Shown here: one piece after another, positions 45,589 to 54,753 of the stretch
How the letters are laid out: each line of letters begins with the position of its first letter
Position numbering within the stretch: the stretch's first letter is position 1
Origin: Superficieibacter sp. 1612_C1
GTDB taxonomy: Bacteria > Pseudomonadota > Gammaproteobacteria > Enterobacterales > Enterobacteriaceae
Direction: 5' to 3'
DNA length: 64,000 bases
Assembly (NCBI RefSeq): GCF_015234305.1
Contig: NZ_JADGMI010000001.1
Location: 1,116,001-1,180,000 of the forward strand
The notes under the pieces: model-generated
Database searches by the model: none
Seen by the model: only the letters and a program-made list of their open reading frames with translations
What the model was told of the DNA's origin: nothing
Program-made: the position numbers and the translations under genes

Positions 45589-45670
45589 ATTCTGATCGCA
45601 TCGATGTTTTCCCGCCAGTGATCCGTGAGATACAATGGAGGGCACATGCCATTGCATTGCAGGAAAAACA

Positions 45671-46183
45671 ATGCCCACTATTGTCACGGACCGATTGATT
45701 TTACGCCCCCAGGTTATCACTGATTTCGCCGCATGGTATCCCATGTATGCCGATCCAAAACTGATGAATGCACCAGGTTTCACGCCTGAAGAAGGCTGGA
45801 ATCGCTTACTGCGCAATGTTGGCCACTGGGCAACCTTTGGTTATGGCATTTTTGCGATCCTGCGAAAAATTGATGGCGCGTTTCTGGGAGAAACAGGTCT
45901 GGCAAATTTTCATCGAGGTATCGATGAGAACTTCGGGAAGTATGCCGAGGCATCCTGGGTCGTATCGCAAGCCGCCCAGCATCAGGGGATCGCAAAGGAA
46001 GCCGCCAATGCGGCACACACATGGTTTGTTGGTACGTATTCGCCAGCCAAAACGATCTGCCTTATTGCGAAGGACAATGTAGCTTCGATCAACGTTGCTG
46101 AGAACATCGGTTATCAGGTGTATGACGAGTGCATCTATAAAGGAGCCGAGTGTCTGAAATTGGAATGCCTGTGGATAAAATGA
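45671..46183 (+). CDS. RimJ/RimL-type GNAT acetyltransferase
   Basis: Acetyltransferase of 170 residues. It opens with TDRLILRPQVITDFAAWYPMYADP, the usual start of RimJ/RimL-like members. The acetyl-CoA region is AAQHQGIAKEAANAAHTW (Q/R-x-x-G-x-A) and IAKDNVASINVAENIGYQ is motif B. Substrate unknown. ATG 45671 follows AGGAAAA; a frame from 45635 lacks a ribosome site. It is the last gene before the dif region. Confidence 0.87.
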   Translation: MPTIVTDRLILRPQVITDFAAWYPMYADPKLMNAPGFTPEEGWNRLLRNVGHWATFGYGIFAILRKIDGAFLGETGLANFHRGIDENFGKYAEASWVVSQAAQHQGIAKEAANAAHTWFVGTYSPAKTICLIAKDNVASINVAENIGYQVYDECIYKGAECLKLECLWIK

Positions 46184-46638
46184 AAAAATCCTGCCGATGA
46201 ATGATGACAGAGCAGGAAAAGCAACGCTGCGGAACAACAGAAGATAAGAGTAAGTAGACAAGATCTCGAGTGGGATTTTGCCATCCTCAGAATCACTCGA
46301 TGGTCGGCCGAGTGCCCAGATTGGCATGATTATTTAGCCCTTATGCTGTAAGTGCGCATAATGTATATTATGTTAAATTACCTGCGAAGGTACTTTACTT
46401 CATTCTTCACATCCACACATAGATGAATCAATACGTTGTGATTTCTGACTACCCTCTCGTTTCTTTCGTTAGTTTGCGTTACGTTGATTCTCTTCGACAT
46501 TTCATAGTCCAATACCGGGATCATGTAAAGCCACAGATATTATAGATGGCTCACCGAAACTATGAGTTCGGCGAGCTTATGTAAAAACCAACTCAGAATG
46601 AATCCTTTCAGGCATTATCCATTTATACTATTTTTGGT
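46184..46638. other. Non-coding dif-containing intergenic region
   Basis: About 455 bp with no credible gene. It holds the dif site at 46351 and an imperfect stem GCTCACCGAA / TTCGGCGAGC at about 46551-46578 that could end leftward transcription of the 2-hydroxycarboxylate transporter. Otherwise AT-rich with nothing recognisable. Confidence 0.7.
46351..46378 (+). other. dif: Chromosome dimer resolution site dif (XerC/XerD)
   Basis: XerC half AGTGCGCATAA (46351-46361), central hexamer TGTATA (46362-46367), XerD half TTATGTTAAAT (46368-46378). It differs from the recalled E. coli 28-bp dif only at the first base (A for G). XerCD recombine sister chromosomes here under FtsK control. Only one such site is seen in the window. 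Confidence 0.97.
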
Positions 46639-47994
46639 TTATACCAACCAGCTTAATAGTAAAGTAGCCATGATTACCGTAGATGCACCGCCGATACGTG
46701 TTGCAATTTGCGCGAACGGCATTAACGACATGCGATTGGCCGCAGATAAGATTGCCACATCCCCCGTACCGCCCAGTCCGCTATGGCAGCTGGTAACGAT
46801 AGCCGCCTCGACGGGATACATGTTCAGCCGCGAGGCAATAAAGTAGCCGCTTAACGCCATGGCGATAACAATCGCGCCGCACACGACGACATAACCGACA
46901 GAGAAAACCGACACTACGCTTTCCAGCGGCACGTACAGCATTCCAAGTCCTATCATCAGCGGCCAGACCAGCGCTGCGGAGACAAATTTGTAGCAACTGT
47001 GCGCGCCCTGTTCCATTGAAGCGGGAATAACGCGGGCATACTTACACAATACCGCGATAAGGATCATCAGCACCGGTCCGGGAATGTGGACGATGTTTTC
47101 GAATAGTCCGCCGACGATAAAGAAGGCGCAGATCAACAGCAGCCCGCCGCCCATCAGATTGAAATCGGTTTGCTGCGCGTCCTGTGCGCGGGTAAACATT
47201 TGGTTCTCTTCGTTGCTGCGGATCAACATACCGTTGCCGGTCAGCGTCGGGCGACGGCTGCCGAGTCGTGCAAGGACGCCTGCGCAAATGATGGCGAAGA
47301 TATTGCCTACCACCGCCGCCGGGGCCAGTTGCGCCACGTAAACGTCTGGCGTCTGGCCGAGGATCGCTGAGTACGCCAGCGACAGCGGCAGAATACCCTC
47401 GCCAATGCCTCCGCCAATGATCGGCACAATAATAAAGAAGAAGGTATGGTACAGGCTATAGCCAAACAGCGATCCCACCGCCAGCCCGACGATTGTCGCC
47501 ATCACCGTGCCCACAACCAGCGGCACGAACATGCGTAACATTCCCTGAATGAGAATAATACGGTTCATGCCCAGAATACTTCCCACCACCAGGCAGGCGA
47601 TGACAAAGTAAAGCAGGTTGGCCTCCTTCATCAACAGATGCACCGTGTCAAGTGTATGCTTCTGGAAGACACCGAAGTAGACCAGAACAGACGGCAGCAT
47701 CAGGCATAAGATCGCCGGCCCGCCGATATCTTTAAACAGCGGAATGCGACGGCCAATTTTCGCAAAGGCAAAGCCGAGGGTCATAATCACCGCCAGCCCG
47801 CCAATCATATTTTTCGGCAACACTCCCGCCCATGCGGATAACGCCACAATCATGGCGATCCCCATAAACAAGATCAGCGGGACGGTCCCTACTTCGGTAT
47901 TGCTCAGCAGGCGCGAGGCCGGGCCAGCAAAAGCAAAGCGCGACGCCGGCGTCGGAGGAGTTGGCTGCAAAGGATTATTTTTCATTTTGTTCAC
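46639..47994 (-). CDS. 2-hydroxycarboxylate:Na+ symporter (CitS/CitP/MaeP family)
   Basis: Inner-membrane secondary transporter of 451 residues. The two inverted-repeat GGxG re-entrant loops are visible: IIGGGIGEGILPLSLAYS (about 193-210) and SCHSGLGGTGDVAILSAA (about 412-429), with the R near the end (ATRIGGAST) used for substrate binding. The family carries citrate, malate or lactate with Na+ or H+. Here a malic enzyme, a DcuS-like sensor and a fumarase nearby favour malate or citrate; the exact substrate is inferred. It diverges from an AEC carrier across 545 bp. Confidence 0.93.
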   Translation of the reverse strand: MNKMKNNPLQPTPPTPASRFAFAGPASRLLSNTEVGTVPLILFMGIAMIVALSAWAGVLPKNMIGGLAVIMTLGFAFAKIGRRIPLFKDIGGPAILCLMLPSVLVYFGVFQKHTLDTVHLLMKEANLLYFVIACLVVGSILGMNRIILIQGMLRMFVPLVVGTVMATIVGLAVGSLFGYSLYHTFFFIIVPIIGGGIGEGILPLSLAYSAILGQTPDVYVAQLAPAAVVGNIFAIICAGVLARLGSRRPTLTGNGMLIRSNEENQMFTRAQDAQQTDFNLMGGGLLLICAFFIVGGLFENIVHIPGPVLMILIAVLCKYARVIPASMEQGAHSCYKFVSAALVWPLMIGLGMLYVPLESVVSVFSVGYVVVCGAIVIAMALSGYFIASRLNMYPVEAAIVTSCHSGLGGTGDVAILSAANRMSLMPFAQIATRIGGASTVIMATLLLSWLV

Positions 47995-48539
47995 CTGATT
48001 TGCTCGTAGGATAAAAAGGCACAGAAACAGGCAACGTTATTTCTGTGGTTCTCATTTTAATAGTCAAAATAAAATAATAAAAAAGTGCTCTGAACGTTTA
48101 TGTTTCAGCGAAAATAAGCACGGGCACGATGCTGAAAAAAAGGATGCACTATTACCCGCAATAAAATTGTGAACAGCGCACAAATTCAGCGTTAAATAAC
48201 TTTTCTTCAGCGTTTTGTAAGTAAAGTTATTTAATCGACAAACGTCCCGCACTCACTATTTTTGGTAAAGGGCTGTAGCATTACAGCAATAATCCAAAAG
48301 CCGCAGCGCTGACAGGTTTTCAGAGGAATACAGTAACTTGATAAAACCATTAAAAACATCAGGTTATATTAAATGCAAAATCCAGGATTCATTATCGCAT
48401 CAACAATTGAAATTAAATTAACCCTTTTGTAATTATTTAAACCAGACGGACTGTGATCTTTATCACCCTTGATAAATTCCCTGTTCGTTAGATTAACGTC
48501 TGAACGAAACCTAAAAAATGATACCCTACAGGATATGTT
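47995..48539. promoter_or_regulatory. Divergent control region with a CRP-like site
   Basis: Non-coding, AT-rich. TGTGA-TCTTTA-TCACC at 48452-48467 matches the CRP palindrome TGTGA-N6-TCACA in 9 of 10 core bases; the same sequence is near an FNR box but lacks its TT..AA edges. Its centre is about 41 bp before a possible start near 48501 for the AEC gene. No other feature recognised. Confidence 0.55.
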
Positions 48540-49481
48540 ATGCCCTCATTACTTTTACAATCGCTGTTTCCGCTGGTCTTTATTATGCTATTAGGATGGC
48601 TAAGCGGAAAATTAGGCTATACGCGTCGTGAAGATGCCAGCGTACTGGCGACGGTGGTGATCCGTTTTGCGCTGCCCTTTCATCTCTTTATCGGCGCGCT
48701 GAATACCGATCCGAATAAAATAAAAAATCTCTCTTTTATGGCCGTGCTGGTGATTGGGTTGATGGGCTCCTATTTACTGACCCTGTGCCTCTCACGCTAC
48801 GTCTTTCGTCACGACATTAAAACCAGCGCCATCCAGTCGCTGGTCTGCGCCTTTCCGGATATGGCCTATTTTGGCGCGCCGGTACTCTCAGTGCTCATCG
48901 GGCCGGAGGGTTTTCTCGGTGTGCTGATCGGCAACCTGATCACCAGCGTTTTTATGATCCCGCTGACTATCGTGCTGATTCGTATGGGCGATAAAGACAG
49001 CGACCTCAGCACGCTGAATCCGGGCAAAATGGTGGTGCAGAATCTGATTAAAGCGGCCCGCAACCCTATCGTGTGGATACCGGTTTCCGGCGTCCTGCTG
49101 AGTCTCGCGGGCGTGCAAATACCGCATCTGCTGAGTATGCCGATTGAAATGGTCGGTAAAGTGGCGGGCGGTCTGTCGCTGTTCGCCCTGGGTTTGCTTT
49201 TTTATGGCGAGCGTCCGCAACTCAATATTCAGACCTGCACCAATATTGGCATTAAAAATCTTATACAGCCCGCCATGATGGCCGCAGCGGGCGTGGCATT
49301 TGGCCTGAGTCATACCCTGTTGCAGCAGGTGGTCATTATCGGCGCGACCCCTTCCGCTATTGCCGCAGGTATGTTTGCCTTACGCAGCGATACCTATATT
49401 GATTCAGCCTCATCGACCATTTTAATCGGCACCGCCGTCGGGGTGGTGACGGAAGGAATAATGATTTATTTGATTTCGTAA
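48540..49481 (+). CDS. AEC (auxin efflux carrier) family transporter
   Basis: Inner-membrane carrier of 313 residues with about ten helices in two five-helix repeats. FPLVFIMLLGWLSGKLGY opens the protein, FPDMAYFGAPVL (about 106-117) is the conserved crossover, and IGATPSAIAAGMFALR near 273-288 is the second. Bacterial AEC members near malic enzymes carry malate or malonate (MleP, MdcF). It lies 123 bp before the malic enzyme gene, in the same direction, so malate exchange is the likely role (inference). Confidence 0.9.
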   Translation: MPSLLLQSLFPLVFIMLLGWLSGKLGYTRREDASVLATVVIRFALPFHLFIGALNTDPNKIKNLSFMAVLVIGLMGSYLLTLCLSRYVFRHDIKTSAIQSLVCAFPDMAYFGAPVLSVLIGPEGFLGVLIGNLITSVFMIPLTIVLIRMGDKDSDLSTLNPGKMVVQNLIKAARNPIVWIPVSGVLLSLAGVQIPHLLSMPIEMVGKVAGGLSLFALGLLFYGERPQLNIQTCTNIGIKNLIQPAMMAAAGVAFGLSHTLLQQVVIIGATPSAIAAGMFALRSDTYIDSASSTILIGTAVGVVTEGIMIYLIS

Positions 49482-49604
49482 ACGGTGGGCCGTCCGGCCC
49501 GGCAACACGCTATCGTGACAGGCCGCTTCCGCACGATCGTCATGTACGGCGGACAAAACACGTTAACAACGCACTCTCGTTATCTTTATATTCAGGAGCA
49601 ACGC

Positions 49605-51290
49605 ATGTCAGGCAATGAAATTTTGTACACTCCCTATAACGGCGCGGTTCTGCTGGAAACGCCGCTCTTAAACAAAGGGCTGGCCTTCAGTGAACAGGAG
49701 CGCGATAACTTCAATCTGCATGGTTTATTACCGCAGAATATCGAAACCATCGAAGAGCAAACCGAGCGCGCCTGGGGACAATTCTGTCATTTTAATCGCG
49801 ATATTTCCCGCCATGTGTATCTGCGTAATATTCAGGATACCAACGAAACGCTATTTTATAATCTCCTGCGCACGCACATGAAGGAAACGTTGCCGATCAT
49901 TTATACCCCCACGGTGGGCGAAGCCTGCGAGCATTTTTCTACCCTCTACCGCCGCGCGCGCGGCCTGTTTATTTCCTGGCCCAACCGCCACCGTATTGAT
50001 GAAATGCTGCAAAGCTTCTCGCGCAACGATATTCGCGTCATCGTAGTCACTGACGGAGAGCGTATTCTCGGCCTGGGCGACCAGGGCATCGGTGGGATGG
50101 GGATCCCGATTGGTAAACTGTCGCTCTACACCGCCTGCGGCGGCATTCCCCCGGCCTCTACGCTGCCCATCATGCTGGATGTCGGCACTAACAATACCCA
50201 GCATCTGGAAGATCCGCTCTATATGGGCTGGCGTCATCCGCGCATCAGCGACGATGAATACACCGAATTTATGGATATGTTTATTGAGGCGGTGAAAACC
50301 CGCTGGCCGGATGTCCTGCTACAGTTCGAAGATTTCGCCCAGAAAAACGCCACCAAACTGCTGAACCGCTATCGCGACCAGCTCTGCTGCTTTAATGATG
50401 ATATTCAGGGCACCGCCGCCGTCACCTCCGGCACGCTTATCGCCGCCGCCCACGCCGCCGGAACACGCGTGCGCGATCAGCGGGTGGTATTTTTAGGCAG
50501 CGGCTCTGCGGGCTGCGGTATTGCCGCGAAGATCGTTGCGTTGATGGTTGACGATGGCCTGACCGAAGCCGAAGCCCGGCGTCGTATTTTTATGGTGGAT
50601 CGTTTTGGTCTGCTTACCGATGACATGCCGAATCTGCTCGACTTCCAGCAGAACCTGGTCACTGCCCGTGAGGATCTCAGCCACTGGCAGGTAGCATCGA
50701 CCAACATCTCGCTGCTGGAAGTGGTGCAAAATGCGCATCCGACGGTGCTGATTGGCGTATCAGGTCAGCCGGGGCTGTTCAGCGAAGAGATCGTAAAAGC
50801 GATGCACGCACACTGCCCGCGCCCGATCATTATGCCGCTCTCTAATCCGACCTCGCGCGCGGAAGCGCAGCCTGCAGACCTGATCGAGTGGACGCAGGGT
50901 GCGGCGTTGGTTGCCACCGGCAGCCCTTTTGCACCAGTATTCTGGCAGGATGCGCAATATGACATCGCCCAGTGCAATAACGCGTATATCTTCCCTGGTC
51001 TGGGCCTCGGCGTGCTGGCCAGCAAAGCCCTGCGGGTCACAGAGGGGATGCTAATGACGGCCAGCCGCGCGCTGGCGGCGCATTCACCGCTGGTGAAGAC
51101 CGAAAAAGGCGGCCTGCTGCCGCCGGTGGATGACATTGAAGCGGTATCCCGCAACATCGCGCTTGCCGTGGCGCGAACGGCGATGGAAGAAGGGATCGCG
51201 CCGACGGTGAGCGATGCCGCGCTGGAGAAGCGCATCGAACAGATGTACTGGAAGGCAAAATATGCTTCATACCGACGCGCCTCGCTGTAG
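49605..51290 (+). CDS. NAD-dependent malic enzyme (MaeA/MleA-like)
   Basis: Enzyme of 561 residues of the MaeA group (E. coli MaeA 565) that oxidatively decarboxylates malate to pyruvate. [14 protein letters not shown] and [14 protein letters not shown] form the malate site; [19 protein letters not shown] holds the catalytic Lys and metal-binding acids with [26 protein letters not shown] is the nucleotide loop. ATG at 49605 follows CAGGAGC. It may be a second malic enzyme devoted to anaerobic growth on malate or citrate. A malolactic activity, close in sequence, cannot be excluded. Confidence 0.92.
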   Translation: MSGNEILYTPYNGAVLLETPLLNKGLAFSEQERDNFNLHGLLPQNIETIEEQTERAWGQFCHFNRDISRHVYLRNIQDTNETLFYNLLRTHMKETLPIIYTPTVGEACEHFSTLYRRARGLFISWPNRHRIDEMLQSFSRNDIRVIVVTDGERILGLGDQGIGGMGIPIGKLSLYTACGGIPPASTLPIMLDVGTNNTQHLEDPLYMGWRHPRISDDEYTEFMDMFIEAVKTRWPDVLLQFEDFAQKNATKLLNRYRDQLCCFNDDIQGTAAVTSGTLIAAAHAAGTRVRDQRVVFLGSGSAGCGIAAKIVALMVDDGLTEAEARRRIFMVDRFGLLTDDMPNLLDFQQNLVTAREDLSHWQVASTNISLLEVVQNAHPTVLIGVSGQPGLFSEEIVKAMHAHCPRPIIMPLSNPTSRAEAQPADLIEWTQGAALVATGSPFAPVFWQDAQYDIAQCNNAYIFPGLGLGVLASKALRVTEGMLMTASRALAAHSPLVKTEKGGLLPPVDDIEAVSRNIALAVARTAMEEGIAPTVSDAALEKRIEQMYWKAKYASYRRASL

Positions 51291-51327
51291 CGGCACCCCT
51301 CGCGCGGCAGGTACCGCGCGCACGGGT

Positions 51328-52242
51328 TCAGGCTCCGGCAAGCGGGCTTTGTGTTTGCTGCAACGCGAAACGCAGACGATCGTCATTGTCCTTCAGTATC
51401 CTGCGCGCCTCGCCGGGGTCCATCCCGGTAAGGATCGTCAGGATGGCGGTCGGGCAGTGGCGATGACAGGCTTGAAGCGCGGCTTTCGCCTCGCTGCGCG
51501 AGCAGTCGCTGGCCGCCATGACGACTGCGATCTGGCGTTCGCACCAGCGATCCGAGTGAAAAGGTACGTCCACGCGCATGTTGCGCCACGTTCGCCCGGC
51601 GCGGATCGCCAGACCGCTGACGATCATCGTCAGTATTTGCTGCTGTGCCAGCTGCGCTTTGGGGGTACTGAACCCGGCCACCACTTCCGGTCCGGTATCC
51701 GGCGCGACGATCATCTCTGCCAGTTGGGCGGCTTCGCTGGCAGCGTTGCCGGTGATAAGCGCGATGCGCGAACCCTGAGATCCGGCGTGACGCAACCCAC
51801 CCCACACCCACGGGGTTTTGCCGCTGACCGAGAGGGCGAGCAGCATGTCGTTGTGATCAAACGCGATGGACTGCAAATCACGAATTCCCCGGTCATAGTC
51901 GTCAGCGGCCTCGTTACGCATGTGCAGCAGGGTTTTCTCCCCCCCCGCCACCAGCGCCCGCAAACCATGATCGCCATCCGGGGAGAATTCGCTTACCGCC
52001 TCCATTGCGGCGCGCCCGGATCCGCCCGCGCCAATCAACACTACCCTGCCGCCCCGGCCAATAATATCGGCGGCGTTGTCCACAATGCGCGCAATCTCCG
52101 GCAAACAAGCAGCAACCGCCCCGGCGATACGCCGATCCTCGCCGTTGATGACGGTTACCATGTCCAGCGTCGACAAATGGTCGAGCGGTTCCGCTGCGGC
52201 GCTGCGCAGAAACGACGGAATACGGTCATGCTCACTGCTCAT
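51328..52242 (-). CDS. MurQ-like SIS-domain protein, divergent
   Basis: SIS-fold protein of 304 residues clearly related to MurNAc-6-phosphate etherase: HLSTLDMVTVINGEDRRI, LIGAGGSGRAA, VSEFSP and VDVPFHSDR align with MurQ. The catalytic Glu83 is present (E85), but the second, Glu114, aligns with Ala113 (only an offset E111 is near), and GTSGR has become GGSGR. It is therefore unlikely to be an ordinary etherase. It sits head-on against the malic enzyme gene and divergent from the DcuS-like sensor. AAGGAG precedes the ATG. Role unknown; a sugar-phosphate or sugar-acid sensor or lyase is possible. Confidence 0.8.
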   Translation of the reverse strand: MSSEHDRIPSFLRSAAAEPLDHLSTLDMVTVINGEDRRIAGAVAACLPEIARIVDNAADIIGRGGRVVLIGAGGSGRAAMEAVSEFSPDGDHGLRALVAGGEKTLLHMRNEAADDYDRGIRDLQSIAFDHNDMLLALSVSGKTPWVWGGLRHAGSQGSRIALITGNAASEAAQLAEMIVAPDTGPEVVAGFSTPKAQLAQQQILTMIVSGLAIRAGRTWRNMRVDVPFHSDRWCERQIAVVMAASDCSRSEAKAALQACHRHCPTAILTILTGMDPGEARRILKDNDDRLRFALQQTQSPLAGA

Positions 52243-52414
52243 TATTATCTCCTTATTATTAACGCCATTCGTACTATAAGGTTATTTGCATTGATTACCT
52301 GCGAATGGCGTCACGCTTCCCCAGGCAATCCTCGCATTTTGCGGTGCGGAGAATGCTTTATGATATCGCTGCTGTCGGTGATAATGGTTCATCGTTGTAA
52401 TATCCGGGCTGTTT

Positions 52415-54037
52415 ATGAATGCTTTCCCCCACTTCGTTTATTCCGCACGTAAGCACCCTATGAAACTGAGCACGACGGTGACTTTGATGGTGTGCTGCGT
52501 TACCGGATCGATACTGGCGCTGGTCTTTGCGCTGTGGTTCTGGCAGGTCAGCAACGCCACGCGCGACAATTTGCAGGCCACCGCGCTGGCAGTGGCCCGC
52601 ACTCTGGCGAACGCGCCGGAGGTGAAAAAGGGCCTGACGCAGCCGCCCATCAACGGGCCTGTCCAGTCGCAGGCGATGGCGGTGACCACCCGCAACGACC
52701 TGCTGTTTGCGGTAGTGACAAACATGGACGGCATCCGCTACTCCCATCCTGACGCCGGGCTTATCGGCCAGCGTTTTATCGGCGACGATCTGCAAACTGC
52801 CCTGCACGGCAAAGAAAATACGGCGATTAATCATGGCGTACTGGGCCTGGCGATGCGCGTCTTCACACCGGTCTATGACGCCCGGCACCGGCAGATCGGC
52901 GTGGTCGTGGTGGGTATCTCCCTGAGCAAAGTGGATGCGCAGATCAATCGCAGCCGCTGGAGCGTGCTGTGGACGCTGCTCTTTACCGTGGCGGTCGCCA
53001 CGCTCGGTATCTGGCGGCTGGTTCACGCCCTTAAGCGAGTACTACTGGGGCTTGAGCCGTATGAAATTACCGCGCTATACCAACAGCGGCAGGCCATGCT
53101 GGAGTCGCTGAAAGAAGGCGTCATCGCGACCGATGCTGAAGGCCGCGTGACGTTGTTGAACAATGCCGCCCGGCACATGCTGTTTAGCGACGAGCAAAAT
53201 CAACATAATTCCACCGATAACGTCCTGCTGACGACGCTGTTGCAGGAAGCAGTGAGAACCGGCGTGCCCATTGCGGATCGCGAGTTGAGCTGCAACGGCC
53301 TGCTGTTGCTCAGCAATACTGTACCGGTTCGCAGCGAGGGCGCGGTGATTGGTGCCATCAGCACCTTCCGTGACAAAACAGAGGTCAGCCAGTTGCTCCA
53401 GCGTCTCGACGGGATGGTTAATTACGTTGATGCCCTGCGGACTACCTCGCATGAATTTATGAATAAACTACACGTCATCCTCGGCCTGCTGAGCATGAAA
53501 AGCTATGACAAGCTTGAGGAGTACGTACTGCAAACGGCCCATAATTATCAGCGGGAGATCGGCGCGATTCAGCACCGCATCAAATCGCCGGTAGTGGCGG
53601 GTTTTCTGCTCGGTAAAATCAACAGCGCCAAAGAGCGTGGGTTCACGCTTACGCTGGCGGATGAGAGCCTGGTGCCCGACAATCCCGACGAGAAGCAGGT
53701 CATGGCGCTGGTCACCGTGCTGGGCAATCTGATTGAAAACGCCCTGGACGCGATGAGCGATCAAAATGAAGGCGAAGTGGGATTGTTGCTGCATTATATG
53801 AACGGCTGGCTGATCGCCGAAGTGAGTGACGACGGACCGGGTATCCTGGCAAGTCATCTTCCGTTAATTTTTAATAAGGGTTTTTCAACCAAAGGCGACG
53901 ATCGCGGCGTCGGTCTGTTTCTCGCCAGCCAGCAGCTCCGGGAACTGGGCGGTACGATTACCGTCGAGTCCGAACCCGGCGTGTTTACACAATTTTATGC
54001 CCATCTTCCCTGGGATAGCGAGAGGAACAGCGCGTGA
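52415..54037 (+). CDS. DcuS-like C4-dicarboxylate/citrate sensor histidine kinase
   Basis: Membrane kinase of 540 residues, colinear with E. coli DcuS (543). Helix 1 is about 21-44, followed by a periplasmic PASp domain (45-180), helix 2 (182-204), a cytoplasmic PAS (about 220-325) and the kinase domain. DcuS ligand residues are all kept: R108 and H111 in IRYSHPD, F121, and R148 in AMRVFTP. The phospho-acceptor is H346 in SHEFMNKLHVI; N-box NLIENALDAM. It overlaps its response regulator by 4 bp. Probably a fumarate/malate/citrate sensor controlling this cluster. Confidence 0.92.
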   Translation: MNAFPHFVYSARKHPMKLSTTVTLMVCCVTGSILALVFALWFWQVSNATRDNLQATALAVARTLANAPEVKKGLTQPPINGPVQSQAMAVTTRNDLLFAVVTNMDGIRYSHPDAGLIGQRFIGDDLQTALHGKENTAINHGVLGLAMRVFTPVYDARHRQIGVVVVGISLSKVDAQINRSRWSVLWTLLFTVAVATLGIWRLVHALKRVLLGLEPYEITALYQQRQAMLESLKEGVIATDAEGRVTLLNNAARHMLFSDEQNQHNSTDNVLLTTLLQEAVRTGVPIADRELSCNGLLLLSNTVPVRSEGAVIGAISTFRDKTEVSQLLQRLDGMVNYVDALRTTSHEFMNKLHVILGLLSMKSYDKLEEYVLQTAHNYQREIGAIQHRIKSPVVAGFLLGKINSAKERGFTLTLADESLVPDNPDEKQVMALVTVLGNLIENALDAMSDQNEGEVGLLLHYMNGWLIAEVSDDGPGILASHLPLIFNKGFSTKGDDRGVGLFLASQQLRELGGTITVESEPGVFTQFYAHLPWDSERNSA

Positions 54038-54753
54038 TTAATGTTTTGATTGTTGACGATGATGCGATGGTTGCTGAACTCAACCGCCTGTATGTGGCGA
54101 AAATCGCCGGTTTCCACTGCTGCGCCACCGCCTCCACGCTCCGCCAGGCCGAAGCGCTGATTAACGATCCGCAGCAGGAAATCGACCTGGTGCTACTGGA
54201 TGTGTATATGCAGCAGGACAGCGGTCTGGATTTACTTCCGAGGATCCGCGCGTCGGGGCGAGCGATTGACATCATCATGATCACCTCCGCCGCCGACGCT
54301 TCTACGGTGCAGACATCAATGCGTTATGGCGTCGTTGATTATCTGATTAAGCCCTTTCAGTTTCCACGCTTTGAAGAGGCGCTACTGACGTGGCGCAAAC
54401 AGCGCAAACAGATTGCCGCCCAGCAGTGGTTCGAACAGTCCGATGTCGATCGCTTGCTGCACAGCGGAGCTCCGGACGCTGTCGATACCAGCCGCCTGCC
54501 GAAGGGCCTCACAGCCCAGACGTTGCGCACCATTTGCCAGTGGATCGATGCCCATCCGGAGGCGGAGTTTTCAACCGATGAACTGGCCAGCGCGGTGAAT
54601 GTTTCCCGCGTTTCCTGCCGGAAATATCTTATCTGGCTGTCGCAAATTAGTATTCTTTATACCACGATCCACTATGGTGCCACCGGGCGTCCGGTGTATC
54701 GCTACCGGCTAGTGGCGGAGCAATACAGCCTGCTCAAGCAGTACACGCACTGA
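54034..54753 (+). CDS. DcuR-like response regulator
   Basis: CitB/DcuR-family regulator of 239 residues, same length as E. coli DcuR. Receiver domain 1-120 has acid pocket DDD at 8-10, phospho-acceptor D56 in LLLDVYMQ and K107 in YLIKPFQ. The C-terminal helix-turn-helix is about 180-200 (STDELASAVNVSRVSCRKYL), followed by GRPVYRY. ATG overlaps the kinase stop. Its last 20 bp overlap the convergent apbE gene. DcuR sites were not located, because the consensus is loose. Confidence 0.93.
   Translation: MINVLIVDDDAMVAELNRLYVAKIAGFHCCATASTLRQAEALINDPQQEIDLVLLDVYMQQDSGLDLLPRIRASGRAIDIIMITSAADASTVQTSMRYGVVDYLIKPFQFPRFEEALLTWRKQRKQIAAQQWFEQSDVDRLLHSGAPDAVDTSRLPKGLTAQTLRTICQWIDAHPEAEFSTDELASAVNVSRVSCRKYLIWLSQISILYTTIHYGATGRPVYRYRLVAEQYSLLKQYTH

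Noticed and set aside
48452..48467. FNR box upstream of the AEC carrier
   Set aside because: The core GTGATCTTTATCAC lacks the TT..AA outer bases that FNR needs; CRP match is better.
51214..52452. 412-codon plus-strand frame across the malic enzyme end and the MurQ-like gene
   Set aside because: Antisense shadow of the SIS gene, starts inside the malic enzyme gene, translation rich in R, A and H without family motifs.
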